Below the pieces are notes generated by a model. The model searched no databases. It had not been told where the DNA came from and was given only the letters and a program-made list of their open reading frames with translations. A program made the translations under genes and the position numbers. A stretch of 64,000 nt of DNA from Bettongia penicillata ogilbyi (Eukaryota; Chordata; Mammalia; Diprotodontia; Potoroidae): positions 1,621,001 to 1,685,000 of the forward strand of contig JAJHZJ010000013.1 in NCBI GenBank assembly GCA_023548195.1, given 5' to 3'. The number at the start of each line of letters is the position of its first letter. The first letter of the stretch is position 1. This document shows positions 53,230 to 63,839 of the stretch, one piece after another.

Positions 53230-53505
53230 TTTTCAGTGACCTTATCAGCTCCCATAATCTAAACCTCCTCTCTCTCCTGAGCTATAGTCCTGCATCTTCA
53301 ACTCATTTCTCAAACTCAACATGTATAAAACCAAATTCATTAATTTTTCCCTCTAAATATTTCCTTTTTAACTTCCCAATTTTTTCAAGGGAACCACCAT
53401 CCATTTAGCTATTGGGGTTTACAGTTTAGGAATAATCCTCCATTCTTCATTCCCACTACTTACATATAATCATAGCCCCTCGTTACCTCTTATGTGGCTG
53501 ACTGA
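53230..53505 (+). repeat. L2 LINE fragment
   Basis: Shows caaactcaacatgtataaaa, ccaaattcat and ttaggaataatcctccattc. Confidence 0.5.
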
Positions 53506-53509
53506 ATTG

Positions 53510-53965
53510 GTTGGTTGGTTGGTTGTTGTCCTTTGTTCTCGAAAAGACCGAAATGACTTCACCATGATAAAGTGAAATTTCGGTGTATCTGACTGTGGCT
53601 GATCAGACCAATATGAGCTCAGAATGCTCTACCACAGGTTGGGCACAGATAATCCATGTGAATGTTTGGGGTGGATACTCCAAATTTGCACATCCTACAT
53701 TTACTTTGTGCTGTCTCAATTCTTCTTTGCTCATAGAGCATAGCACCCTTTCTGACATGAGCTGTCCATGCTGAGCAGTCCTGTTCCAGTCTCTCCCATG
53801 TTGCACAGTCAATTCCAAAGTTCTTGAGAGAGACCTTGACAGTATCATGGTATCACTTCTTCTGACCACCACATGATCGCCTGCCCCATGTGAGTGCTCC
53901 CTAAAATAGTCTTTTTGGCAAGTGTACATTTTGCATTTGAATGGATGTCCCAACCTCCAGCCTCT
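53510..53965 (-). mobile_element. RTE-type LINE, ORF C-terminus and 3' end
   Basis: On the minus strand the element ends ttttcgagaacaaaggacaa caacc, the RTE-type tail. Before it the minus-strand translation has a C2H2-like pattern (CPTCGRAF, a stop, then HIGLISHSQIH) preceded by charged sequence with tryptophans. No intact frame remains. Assignment to RTE/BovB rests on the tail and is inference for the coding part. Confidence 0.6.
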
Positions 53966-54024
53966 CGTATCTTCCCTGGGTTCAAATATGACCTCTGCAC
54001 ATGTGTTCATATCCATATGCATGG

Positions 54025-54120
54025 GGATCATATGTGTGTATATGTATGCATACGCACACACATACCTGTGCATATTATATGTATATATGCATACACAAAC
54101 ACATGCACACACACAACGAG
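54025..54120. repeat. Alternating purine-pyrimidine microsatellite (TG/CA/TA)
   Basis: Mixed tgtgtatatgtatgcatacg and cacacacatac-type sequence, imperfect. Confidence 0.8.
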
Positions 54121-54184
54121 GGGATTAATACCTTTCTTCTACCCTCATTTATTTTTTATGTATTTACTTATTTGTGTATAAACT

Positions 54185-54310
54185 GTTTCTCCCTAGTTAG
54201 AATATAAGTTCCATGAAAGCAGGAACTGTCCTATTTTTGTCTTTGGATTCTAAGTGCCTAGGAATGTGCCTGATACATGGTAGGCATTTAATAAATACTT
54301 GCTGAATCAA
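54185..54310 (+). repeat. L2 LINE 3' end
   Basis: Shows agaatataagttccatgaaa, gcaggaactgtcc and cctgatacatggtaggcatt, taataaatacttgctgaatc. Confidence 0.75.
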
Positions 54311-54590
54311 ATTGAATTCTCTTTTTTTTCTCTACTTTGGCACGATCTCATCCACTTCTATAATTTTGGTTATTTCTTTGCAGATTAAAAGCATCTCTAT
54401 GTACAATCTCTTCTATGCATCTCTGACTGCCTGCTTGATATCACCACCAGGACACAAGAAGCACCTCAAACTCAACATGTCCAAAACTGAACTCATAATT
54501 GCTCCTGAAAAACTTGTGCCTCTTCTCAGCTTCCCTGCTTTCCTCAGTAGCACCACTGTGCCATTCCAACTCACCTAGGCCTAATGTTAA
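54311..54590 (+). repeat. L2 LINE fragment
   Basis: Shows cctcaaactcaacatgtcca and aaactgaactcataattgct, part of the L2 coding end. Confidence 0.55.
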
Positions 54591-54639
54591 AACAAGTAAA
54601 CTGTTTTTACTCAAAGACCAAAATCTCTAAGAGTTTCCA

Positions 54640-54815
54640 CGAAGCACATTTTAGTGAACTTGGACATTTCATACACTCTGTAATCAAGTGAGGCTGGTGA
54701 CTTTGCATAGCCTTCCCTCACTTAAATTCAATTTACTTGTATGTCATGGCATCACTCCCTCATGTCATGGTCCTCTTAGAGAATGAAGGATGAGCAACAA
54801 GAAACAAGTGATTTC
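54640..54815 (+). repeat. RTE/BovB 3'-end-derived SINE
   Basis: Shows aggctggtgactttgcatag, gtatgtcatggcatcactcc and cctcttagagaatgaaggat gagcaaca at its end. Confidence 0.65.
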
Positions 54816-54819
54816 AATG

Positions 54820-55860
54820 TAATGTGTGCACACAAAAGTCAATGAAAAAACCCACCTGTATGCCAAATTCCTTCATACTTAAACCAAACATAGATAGTCA
54901 TATATATAAATATGGAAATATACCCAATTTAATTATTTAATGATTACTTATTTGTATTTAAGTTCCTAACACTTATCTTTGGCATCAAATTGTCTTTTGA
55001 GTGTGTATGTCTTTTTTTAGGTTCAGTAATATCTTAATTTCAGTTATGGGGAAAGGATTCATACATGTTGGAAAATTCATTCTAAACAGTGAAGTTGTAA
55101 AAACAAAAACAAAAAAAACCCAGTTGTTTATAATATCCCAGAAAAACCAGAAACATTTTATTCAACAATATGCTTAAATTCACTGCATTATCCAAGTCAC
55201 TTCTTAGTTTATACAGGTTGTTTAGATAGGTGTTTAAAAGACTGCTATAGACTAGGCCACAAGTTCCTCATTTCTGCCTTCAGCCAATATCTTAGTGAAT
55301 TTTTAAAGATCGTTAAAGTTATCATCAACATTTTTAATACAGGATGTCCCCAAAGGCTATTAAAGCTTAAAGCTGCACTAAGGCTATTGGGGTACCATGT
55401 ATAGTATTCACTGTGCAGATTCAAATTTTACATTGCTTATTTGTACAGGAGCATTATTGTTCATTATTTAAATTGCTTGTGAAAATGAGGATACAGCAGC
55501 AACAAAAGAGTCCATCAAAGTAGTGATATAAAAAGGCTTTATCTTCATTTTATGTTAATTCAATATGAACATCACTGCAGAGAATGAGTCAGGGTGGCCA
55601 AGGGCAAAATACTTTGTAGTTGACTTATTATGACATAATGTAACACTGCATCAGAAGCTGTATACATCTTTGTAATAAAGTTATTCTAGGACTGTGTGAC
55701 CTCCCAATGCTGTGGCAGCATTTCTGTAGACCAGTGTTTACGAGTTATTTATTGTTGTAGAAATGCATATATTTCAATTTTTGATAAGAAATTATTTGCC
55801 TAAAGTTAATCTGTAGCCACTAATCTTCCACAGGAATAGCAAAATGAAAAGCTTCATTTG
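54820..55860. other. Intergenic sequence, no recognisable feature
   Basis: About 1 kb without a nameable repeat; AT-rich, no open frames of note. Confidence 0.4.
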
Positions 55861-55861
55861 T

Positions 55862-56130
55862 TTATTCATTCATGCATTCATTCATTTGTTTCACATTTAT
55901 TAAGTGCTGCAGCTAGGTGCTTCATGAGACACATAAATAAAGGACAGGTTTCCTAACATCATTGAGCTTACCACCCCTCAGGAAGGAATATTACCTACAA
56001 GCCCAAGCACTCCTCTCCTACAGCTCCCTTGAGAATACTAAGGATTCTTTGTATTTTTATCTCTACTGTTTGGCACAATACCTGGAAAATAGAAGGAACC
56101 TAATTGATGCTTCTTACTTGACTGATTCCC
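55862..56130. repeat. Two short L2-type 3' ends
   Basis: Reversed end at 55862-55935 (cacatttattaagtgctgca) and a forward end at about 56030-56125 (tggcacaatacctggaaaat). Confidence 0.45.
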
Positions 56131-56999
56131 AAAAGCTATGCCAGTGGATATATAAGTTCTGGTAGTCCTACCATGTGATAACAGTCTTTGAGTGTGGGCC
56201 CACTGATAGGCTGTTAGATAGACCAGAGCCCACCCTGACTAAGTTTAGAGAACTTCTTCACCAGAAAACTATGCACCAGCTGAGGTCTTATTTGTTTTGC
56301 CTTAGCAACTCATGAAAATATCTACTAAGACCTAAAGGGGTTTTAATTTGACTTAGTTGAGGAAAATATACCCATCAATGAAATCGTAGATCTTTTGAGG
56401 TACAAAAGGAAATACTGGGTCAGAATGCCATCCAGGTGATTCAAGGGGAAAAAAAGAGAACTTCGTATGAGCCAATTAGGATAGCTGAAGATGAGATGGG
56501 AAGAAAAAAAGAGTTTTTGAGATGCCCAACAAAGAGAGAGTTAGGGGCTGAGCAAGGAATTTGACACTAGGGATTAAAAGGAAAGGTAGTCCCAAGTGAT
56601 AATTTGAAAAGTAAGGAAAATTCCTCATGCAGACGTTACAAAATGCAGAATTCAGGGACCCTCTCAACCTTCAACCACCTTTGTATACTGTCCCTTTTAA
56701 TTTTAACATTCCAAAAGAGCATGAAGGTCCAATCCAATCAAAAATTGACAGATGGAGAAATGAGTCCCAGAAACGTTAAAGTTGACTGCTCAAGGAAATA
56801 GGTTATTAGTAACACAGAAAAATTAGATCTTAATACCTCTTTGATTCTGGGTCCATGTTCTTTCCATCAAAACATTATGAATAGGCAGTTGCTTATTAAA
56901 ATGGCAATGTGAATAGTCATAGAGAAACCCATCTCTCCCATGAAATCTCAACAAATACCTGAAAAGCGCCCCAGAAAGACCAACTGTAAACCTGAAAAG

Positions 57000-57610
57000 A
57001 CTCAAAGGAGAACTCTTATTGTTTCACAGCATGATTTTTTCATGTTTCTGATTGTTTCATTCTATTTTTGATGGACTCTACTACTTGAGAAAGGTTTCCA
57101 TTTTCTGTTGTAAAGTGTTTATTCTACTTCTATTTTTTCCCCTTAAGAGCTTTAGTTTCATCTTTATAACTCTCTTACTTTATTTTTTTTAGTTATTTTT
57201 GCAGTTCTTGTCAAACCAATTTTTTTTTTATCTTCTGAGGCTTTGCTTGTACTTATAAGTGAATTAGTCTTTTCTTCTGAGTTTAACTCTTGGACTTCTC
57301 TTAACCGATAGCATTTCTTCATTGTGGTAGGCATTTTCTTCTGTTTATTCATATCTCCCAGCCTCAGTTTCTGAGTTGGGACTTTGTTCTAGGACCAGAC
57401 TCGATCCACTCTTACCTGTATTCTTTGAAGGGTTGGGTAGGGTCAGCTTGGTCTTGTCCCCACTGTACTATGGATGGCTCTGCCATGGAAGAGAGTAGAG
57501 TAAGTTGATTGCAGCAACTAAAGAACCTACATGGGGAATGGTTTACTTAAGATGCTAAAATTGTAAATCTGTCTCTTTGCTCTCCTGGGTGCTCCCTTCT
57601 GGTCTCTCTG
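57000..57610 (-). mobile_element. Old L1-family 5' end, ORF1 start and 5' UTR
   Basis: On the minus strand ATG at 57352 begins MNKQKKMPTTMKKCYRL and a lysine-rich frame of 62 codons. The bases before the ATG resemble those before the ATG at 22384 in the 21800-22640 element. Family assignment is inference. Confidence 0.4.
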
Positions 57611-57614
57611 CTAT

Positions 57615-59500
57615 ATTTGAGCAAGCACAGACAGATCAATAATGCGATGGTTAACCATGAGTATGATACATAAAAAAGATAAACAGAAAGTTAAATATGC
57701 TCTCAAGAGATGTAAATGTTTTGGGGAATAGGTACAAACCTTCTTGGGAAAGGAAATGAGAAGGAAGAATTGGGAATCATCCATTGGGAATCTGTAGTCC
57801 ATGGGGAGTTTCAATGGCACAGTATCCATCCCAATATACCTCATGCACAATTTGATGAGGACCTCCTGGTTTTTATTGCTTTCTTCTTTGAATTTGGTTC
57901 TCCCAGTTTTCAATTCTGCTATGTGCTACAGAATCACCCATCCCCTTTTCCACTTCCACTCTCTTTCCCAACTGAACTGTCCACAATCCTTTGGCTGGAA
58001 GGGCAGGACTATGAGTAACATGGGCTCCCTTTGACCACTCCCCAGATTAAGACAAATTAGGGCCAAGGAAAGGGAATTAAAAGGATGTGGGTGGGGCTGA
58101 GAAAAGGATTGGAAGATTCTCCCCCCAAACTAGCAAGTAGCACCTTGACTGGTACTGCCACAAAAGAATTCAGTCACCAGTTCTGTTGCTATGATTAGGT
58201 TTCTGAGCAGGGCTTTTATGGAATACAAGAATCTATAACTAATTTTAAATAAAATTCCCTGGCGTATGTGTGTGTGTGTGAGAAAAAAAAAATGAATGTT
58301 TATACCTATAATGTAAACATATTATTTTCAGTTATTCAGACATTCCAAACCACACATTTTCTCCTTCTCCCCCTGTTATTTTCTTTTACTCTGCTTTCTC
58401 TATGCCCCAAAGAATAAAAAAACAAAACAAAACATGCCTTTGCCTGGCAGAAATTGGACACAGCTCTTGCAAAGAACCAAGTGTTCTACATATAATTCCT
58501 CATTAATTGCTATTTGCAGCAAAAGGTTTTAAACATTTTGACTTTCTTTAGATAGTCATGGTGGTTAGTAATATTCCCTTGATTTTTTTGTACTTGTCAC
58601 TAGGTCCACTCCTAGTGAAACATGAGCAGCAGGTTTTCTCAGCAGAAAAGGAAATGATAATATATAAAATGTTACCTATGATTGGCTATAGCCAGTTTTT
58701 TAATTGATGCTAAATAAATTATTTACTAAGGCAATATTGAACAGATGAACAAATGAATGACTTTCAATTATCTCATCCATAAAATCCAATACTCTGTCCA
58801 CTATACTACTTTCCTAGGACACCAGCAAAATGGCAGGTCCCCTCAGTTTCTTCTAGTTAGTTCCCTCAGAAGATCTATTTGAGTCCATTTCTAATCTGTT
58901 CGTGCTAAATTTCCCAGGGAGGGAGAGCCGTCCTTTACCTCAGTAAGCATGCTAATTATATCTTCCAGCTTGACACAGTATTCTCCACAGTAGTGGGAGG
59001 ATGCATAAATGCTTGACGACACTTTGGGGCTGGCTTTGCTTACATATCCACGTACTGCCCACACAACTGCCTTACAAATTTCATCTTCAGGGTTTTCTCT
59101 GGCAGGATTGGAGGGGGTGTTGGTTTGTTTCTTTGCTACTTTATTCTATGTAAGTTTAGACCTGCAAAACCATGCCATGTTGACATGCCTTTGCCCTGGT
59201 AGCTAAAGGATACCCATGCAAGCTACCCTGGTGTGATCTAACTGTTGGCAAAGGATGGCCATTTGATCTGGGCTTATGCATTCACTAAATTCTTAGGGGA
59301 AAACCAGGTGAGGTTTTTGTATCTATTCACCCAGGTCCCTGATCTAGATTTTTAAGGTGAGAAGGCAGTTTAAATATTATACTTTTACAATTCTTTTTCC
59401 TAAGTTTCTTTCTCATGATTATTGACCTGGCAGGTAGTCCAAGAACTGCACTGGCATCCATCAAATAAGAGTGATGATGACAACTAGAATTTATATAGCA
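57615..59500. other. Intergenic sequence, no clear feature
   Basis: About 1.9 kb. Open frames near 57.7-58.0 kb occur on both strands and match nothing I know. Contains a short (TG)n at 58266-58280. Confidence 0.4.
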
Positions 59501-59514
59501 CCTATGCTGTACCA

Positions 59515-59755
59515 GGTAGGGGCAGCTATATGTCTCAGTGAATAGAATCCTGGGCCTAGAGTCAGAAAGACCTATGTTCAAATCCAGCCTCAGACACTTA
59601 TTAGCAGTATGACCTTGAGCAGTTCGTTTAAACTCTGTTTGCCTTAATCCACTAGAGAAGGAAATGGAAAACCACTCCAATATCTAAAAGTCCATGGACA
59701 GTGTGTTCCATGGGGTCATGGAGTTGGACACAACTGAACAACAACAATATGCCAC
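59515..59755 (+). repeat. MAR1-type SINE: tRNA-like head with RTE/BovB tail
   Basis: Head gtctcagtgaatagaatcct, agagtcagaaagacc and ttcaaatccagcctcagaca, then body aaaccactccaatatct and tail atggggtcatggagttggac, acaactgaacaacaacaa. The (ACA)-rich tail is RTE-like. Confidence 0.8.
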
Positions 59756-59860
59756 GTACTGTGCCAAGTGTTTTACAACTATTATCTTACTTGATTCTCA
59801 CAACAATCCTGGGAGTTAGGTGCTATAATTGTCTTCATTTTATAGTTAAAGATAAAGCTG
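59756..59860 (-). repeat. MIR fragment
   Basis: Shows acttgattctcacaacaatc, ctgggagttaggtgctataa and ttcattttatagttaaag. Confidence 0.6.
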
Positions 59861-59861
59861 T

Positions 59862-60676
59862 CTAAGTCTGTATCCCAAAGAGATCATACAAATGGGAAAA
59901 GGACCCACATGTACAAAAATATTTATAGCAGCTATTTTTGTGGTGGCAAAGAATTGGAAATTGGGGGGATGTCCATAAATTGGAGAATGGTTGGATAAGT
60001 TGTGGTTGTTGTTTGTCCTTCATTTTCGAAGAAGACCATGACATCAGAGAAATGATGGCATGACTCCCCTGGACTTTGTTTCGAGTGAGGGAAGACTGTG
60101 CAAGGTCACCAGCTTCTCTTCTCTTCCTGAGCCATCTGGATCCAGTGACCATTAGGATGACTGGAGATGGCCCAGGGTGCAGTGAGGGCACTGGGTCTTT
60201 TCAGTTATTCACTTAGAGGGAGGTAAGACCCATTGAGTGAATAGACCTCTTTAAGAGCGAAGTGCTGAAGTGAGAAGAACCAGGAGAACATTGTACACAG
60301 TAATAGCTACAATGTGTGATGACTAACTTTGACAGATTTATCCTTCTTAGCGATGCAAGGATCCAAGACAACTCCAAAGGACTCATGATAGAAAATGCTG
60401 CCCACATCCAGAAAAAGAAACATGGAATCCGAATGCACATGGTAGCATATGATTGGCTCCCTTTTTTGTTTGTTTGTCTATTTCTTCTTTCTTGTGGTTT
60501 CCCCCATTGAGTCTGATTTTTCTTTACAACATGACTAATGTGAAAATAGGTTCAATATGAATATATATGTAGAACCTGTGTCAAATTACATGCCATCTTG
60601 GGGTGGGGGAGGGGAGAGATGGGGAGAAATATGAAACTCAAAAGCTTATGGAAGTGAATGTTGAAAACTAAGAAGA
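59862..60676 (+). mobile_element. 5'-truncated L1, ORF2 end and 3' UTR, interrupted by a SINE
   Basis: Shows tgtatcccaaagagatcata, catgtacaaaaatatttata, ggaaattggggggatgtcca, then after the nested SINE gcagtgagaagaaccaggag-like sequence, the 3' UTR and ggaagtgaatgttgaaaact. The tail merges into the GA/GAAA tract. Confidence 0.8.
60004..60240 (-). repeat. RTE-derived SINE nested in an L1
   Basis: Starts ttgttgtttgtccttcattt tcgaagaagaccatgacatc, the reverse of the RTE tail, and continues with ctgagccatctggatccagt and gactggagatggcccagg. About 100 bp of L1 expected at the junction is missing, so a deletion came with it or followed. Confidence 0.7.
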
Positions 60677-60807
60677 AAGAGAGAGACACAGAGGGAGAGA
60701 GATGGACAGACAGAGACAGAGACAGAGAGAGACACACAGAGAGACAGAGAGAAACAAAGAAAGAAAGAAAGAAATGAAAGAAGAAAGAAAGAAAGAAAGA
60801 AATGAAA

Positions 60808-60872
<65 letters not shown>

Positions 60873-60875
60873 AAA
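60677..60875. repeat. (GAGA)n/(GAAA)n microsatellite grown from an L1 tail
   Basis: GA- and GACAGA-rich sequence (60677-60756) followed by a long GAAA array (about 60757-60872) with a few GAAATGAAAG interruptions. It starts where the L1 A-rich tail should be. Confidence 0.93.
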
Positions 60876-60884
60876 AGTTGAAGC

Positions 60885-61005
60885 AAATAGAGGTTAAGTG
60901 ACTAATCCAGGATCATGTAACTATTGAGTATCTGAGGTTAGATTTGAACTCAGGTCTGATTGACTCCAGGCCCAGCACTATTTTCTGTTCACTGCACCAT
61001 CTAGA
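60885..61005 (-). repeat. SINE fragment (MIR/WSINE type)
   Basis: Shows ggttaagtgactaatccagg, agatttgaactcaggtctga, ttgactccaggcccagcact and ttcactgcaccatctag. Confidence 0.75.
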
Positions 61006-61404
61006 TTTCTCCTTATTAAAAGTACCAGAGAACAGACTTAATTGTACTAAGTGAATTCTCTGTGGAATGCTTATGCTATACAGGGACAAAAATTTAACAA
61101 TGAGAATATGTGATAGGGTTGTGGTCTATTCTGGTGGAGGGAATAATTGAAGGGATCATGAATCCATCTAAGTAATGAAGTATTAAATGAGTTGGATTTC
61201 TGAAATACGAAAATATCACTATTTCAGAAGCATTTCCACTGTTTTTAAATAAGTAGTAAAAATTCAGTCTTATAATGGTTCTATGCTTCATTGTGAATTC
61301 GCTCAAATTTTATTTATTAAGCACCTATTAGCTAATCAATAGGGAAAAAAGAACACAATATTGTTACTTTAAAGGAGCTCACAATCTAATAAGTAATCTC
61401 ACTT

Positions 61405-62249
61405 GTAGGCAGAATAGTGGCAAAGTCAGATGGAGAATGAAGCATGGCCAACCTAGGCCCTTCTTCAAAATGGAAGGAACTCACTGATGAGGCTGAGGGG
61501 TATGGGGGACCCCAAAATACCGACAGTCCAGATCATGCTCAAATGAATTTGACTCAAGCCTTCTTAAAGCCAAAGAAAACAAAGGACTTGTTAAAGATTC
61601 ACCAGATTGGGTTGCCTCTTAAGGAGCCTAAGCATTTGTAACGCTTGTTTTCACAAGCGGGCCAGATAGAATCCCAGCTAGACAGAGTCTGAGCTAGATT
61701 GAATCTGAGCATCTTCATGGAGACAAGGTGGGACTTAAATATAGAAAAGAGCATAGGAGGGATGGGGGGTGGGGGTGGGAGGTTCAGGTAGTCTAGAGTG
61801 ATAGGAGTTCAGGAAGGGCCTCCAAGGAGAATCAAAGGCTGGAAACAACTGGAGGTAATCAACAAACATCAGACTAGGGGGCCACCTAGGTGGGAAGCAG
61901 GTGGGGCAATCAAGAGATAACAGACAATGGTCACAGATTTGAGTATGAAAGGCCAGGTTCTGTGAGGAGACACTGGGAGAGCTCAATTTGAGCATGAAAG
62001 GCCAGGTTCTGTGAGGAGACACTGGGAGAGCTCAATTTGAGCATGAAAGGCCAGATTCTGTGAGGAGATACTGGGAGAGCTCAATTTGAGCATGAAAAGC
62101 CAGATTCTGTGAGGAGATACAGGGAGAACTCAATTTGAGTATGAAAAGTCAGTTTCTACAGGGAGAGCTCAATTTGAGTATGAAAAGCCAGGTTAAGTGA
62201 GAAGATTCCAGGGGAGCTCAAGGAAGCTCCCAGAGTCTGAACCCCATCA
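61405..62249 (-). mobile_element. Gammaretrovirus-like ERV, 3' LTR (approximate lower edge)
   Basis: On the minus strand a purine tract (gaggggggaa, 62250-62259) is followed at 62249 by tgatggggttc, as at a gammaretroviral polypurine tract/LTR junction. U3 holds a 49-bp tandem array. A TATA-like tatatttaa lies at 61735-61743. The R-U5 end is not sharply defined; 61405 is a guess. I see no clear AATAAA between the TATA and the end. Confidence 0.6.
61941..62225. repeat. Tandem array, 49-bp period, about 5.5 copies, in the ERV U3
   Basis: Repeat starts (gagtatgaaa or gagcatgaaa) at 61941, 61990, 62039, 62088 and 62137, spaced exactly 49 bp, then at 62176 after a shortened unit. Each unit has ggccaggttctgtgaggaga or a close variant and gggagagctcaatttga. 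Neighbouring units are more alike at the 61941 side. Confidence 0.93.
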
Positions 62250-62259
62250 TTCCCCCCTC
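62250..62259 (-). promoter_or_regulatory. ERV polypurine tract
   Basis: Minus-strand purine run directly before the LTR start; primer site for plus-strand DNA synthesis in retroviruses. Confidence 0.6.
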
Positions 62260-62478
62260 AAATAGATTGAACCCAAATTCTTTTGGGGTAAGGGGCGAAG
62301 TTCTCAGTTTCTGAAACTTCTTCCTGCTGGCTAGGGGTGTAGAGCTGTCCCTGCCTTGATGGGTCCTGTAAGGGGTCAGACTTCAGAATCTGGCTGGTGC
62401 CAGGTCCAGTGGACTGGAGACCTTGGATTCAGTTGGAGGTTTGTATATAGCCTGGGCTGTCATCTGGAAGTTAATGGC

Positions 62479-62800
62479 TCAGACCCTGGAGGAGACAAAT
62501 TTGGCCAACATGTTAAGCAGACAAGGACCAAATAGGCACAAAAGAATTATAACTAATAGAGGAATAAGAATAGGAGGAAGTAAGGATAGAAGCTAGAATT
62601 CCCATGAAGGGCAACGAGGTTATTATGGATTTCTTGCATCCATTGTGCCTTTTCCAAGATACGTTCAGTATGGACCTCTATCCTCACCAGTTGGAAAATG
62701 GGGATGGCATAGAAGAGAGAACTTTCAGGATGATAGGGCCCCATGTGGTAAGATAAGTTGTAGGATGAGAAAGTAGCCGAGTCCAGGGGACCCAGAAACA
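62479..62800 (-). pseudogene. Remnant of a gammaretrovirus-like env, transmembrane end
   Basis: On the minus strand a frame ending at TGA (62479-62481) has a run of hydrophobic residues followed by LFGPC (62521-62535), a motif characteristic of the transmembrane anchor region of gammaretroviral Env, about 220 bp before the polypurine tract. An upstream open frame (to 62819) is in a different register, so at least one frameshift lies between. Most of env, and gag and pol, are absent from the window. Not functional. Confidence 0.6.
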
Positions 62801-63389
62801 TAGTCAGAGAATGAAGCATGGCTGACCCAAGCTTGTCCCCAAAATGGAGGTCCTAGAAAGAGGTGAACAATGGGAGAGGGGTCTAGTATGGAGAAAGGCA
62901 AGAAGGCACCAGCTGCTGAGGGATATGCAAGGGTGAGAAGGACTTTGAATCCAGGAGAGTCAGAAGCACAGATGGATGGGGCTTTCTCTCCTTTCCTCTT
63001 CTCTTCTTTTCTTTCCTTTTTTTTCCTGAAAGCGTATTTGATGACTTTTGATTTATATCACAACTATTTCCAGATATACCTCCCATTCCCAATGGTGGAC
63101 CCTACAATGTTGCCATATTACTTATCAATGCAGGGTTGGAAAGGAAATAGATGAACAATCTTCACAGCTGTCTTTGTCATCAACTATGTTATCATACTTT
63201 ATATGTTTGTACTCAATCTAGTTTTCACCCAGTTCTATGTAGTTCATCCCAACCCTCTAGCCAATTTAGTCCCTCAGCTTCTATATTATATGATATCTGG
63301 ATAATGACAACCAACTGATTGTCAATATTATGAGAGATACTGTGAATCCTACAAAGAAGTGAAAGACCTTGTCTCTTAATATCATAGAT

Positions 63390-63575
63390 CTAGAACTGGA
63401 AGGGAACTTAAAGGTATCTACTCTAATCCTCTCATTTTTACTTATAAGGAAACTGAGGTATCCAGGGAGATTAAATAACTCTCTAAAGGTTACAGAGATA
63501 GTAAGTGATAAAGTTTATATTTGAACTTAGATTCAGTAACTGACAATTCAGTGCCTTCTTCACTGCTTCTAGATG
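63390..63575 (-). repeat. MIR-type SINE
   Basis: Shows gaactggaagggaacttaaa, aaggaaactgaggtatccag, ttacagagatagtaagtgat and tatttgaacttagattcagt. Confidence 0.65.
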
Positions 63576-63639
63576 CCTTGTTCAAGAAGTTTACAATACA
63601 GATGGTGGGATGACATTAACATGCAAAGAGTTAGCCAAC

Positions 63640-63760
63640 AAAGAGAGCAGTAGGTAGTGTACAGAACACTATATTGGGACTTAAGGAACCTAAGTTCTGA
63701 TCCTAATGCTACTATTTAGTGACTGTGTGACTGGGCAATTTAATGGATGGGAGAAAGTGA
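63640..63760 (+). repeat. MIR fragment
   Basis: Shows cagtaggtagtgtacagaac, aagttctgatcctaatgcta and gtgactgtgtgactgggcaa. Confidence 0.55.
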
Positions 63761-63839
63761 GAGACAGGATAGAAGAAGATGAGATTTTTGCAGACCTATT
63801 TAAGGAAAGTTGAGTAGACTACATTCTAAAGAAGAATGA

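Noticed and set aside
53603..54112. 169-codon minus-strand open frame with a tyrosine/cysteine-rich start
   Set aside because: It joins a TG/CA microsatellite translation to an RTE fragment in a mixed frame; not a gene.
57716..58034. Overlapping 100- and 77-codon open frames near a 100-codon minus-strand frame
   Set aside because: Frames overlap on both strands without any protein similarity I recognise or splice/start context.
60668..60886. 72-codon minus-strand frame of LSFF repeats
   Set aside because: Translation of the GAAA/GAGA microsatellite.
61941..62225. Regularly spaced repeats considered as a CRISPR-like array
   Set aside because: Units are contiguous with no unique spacers, and the context is a vertebrate ERV LTR.
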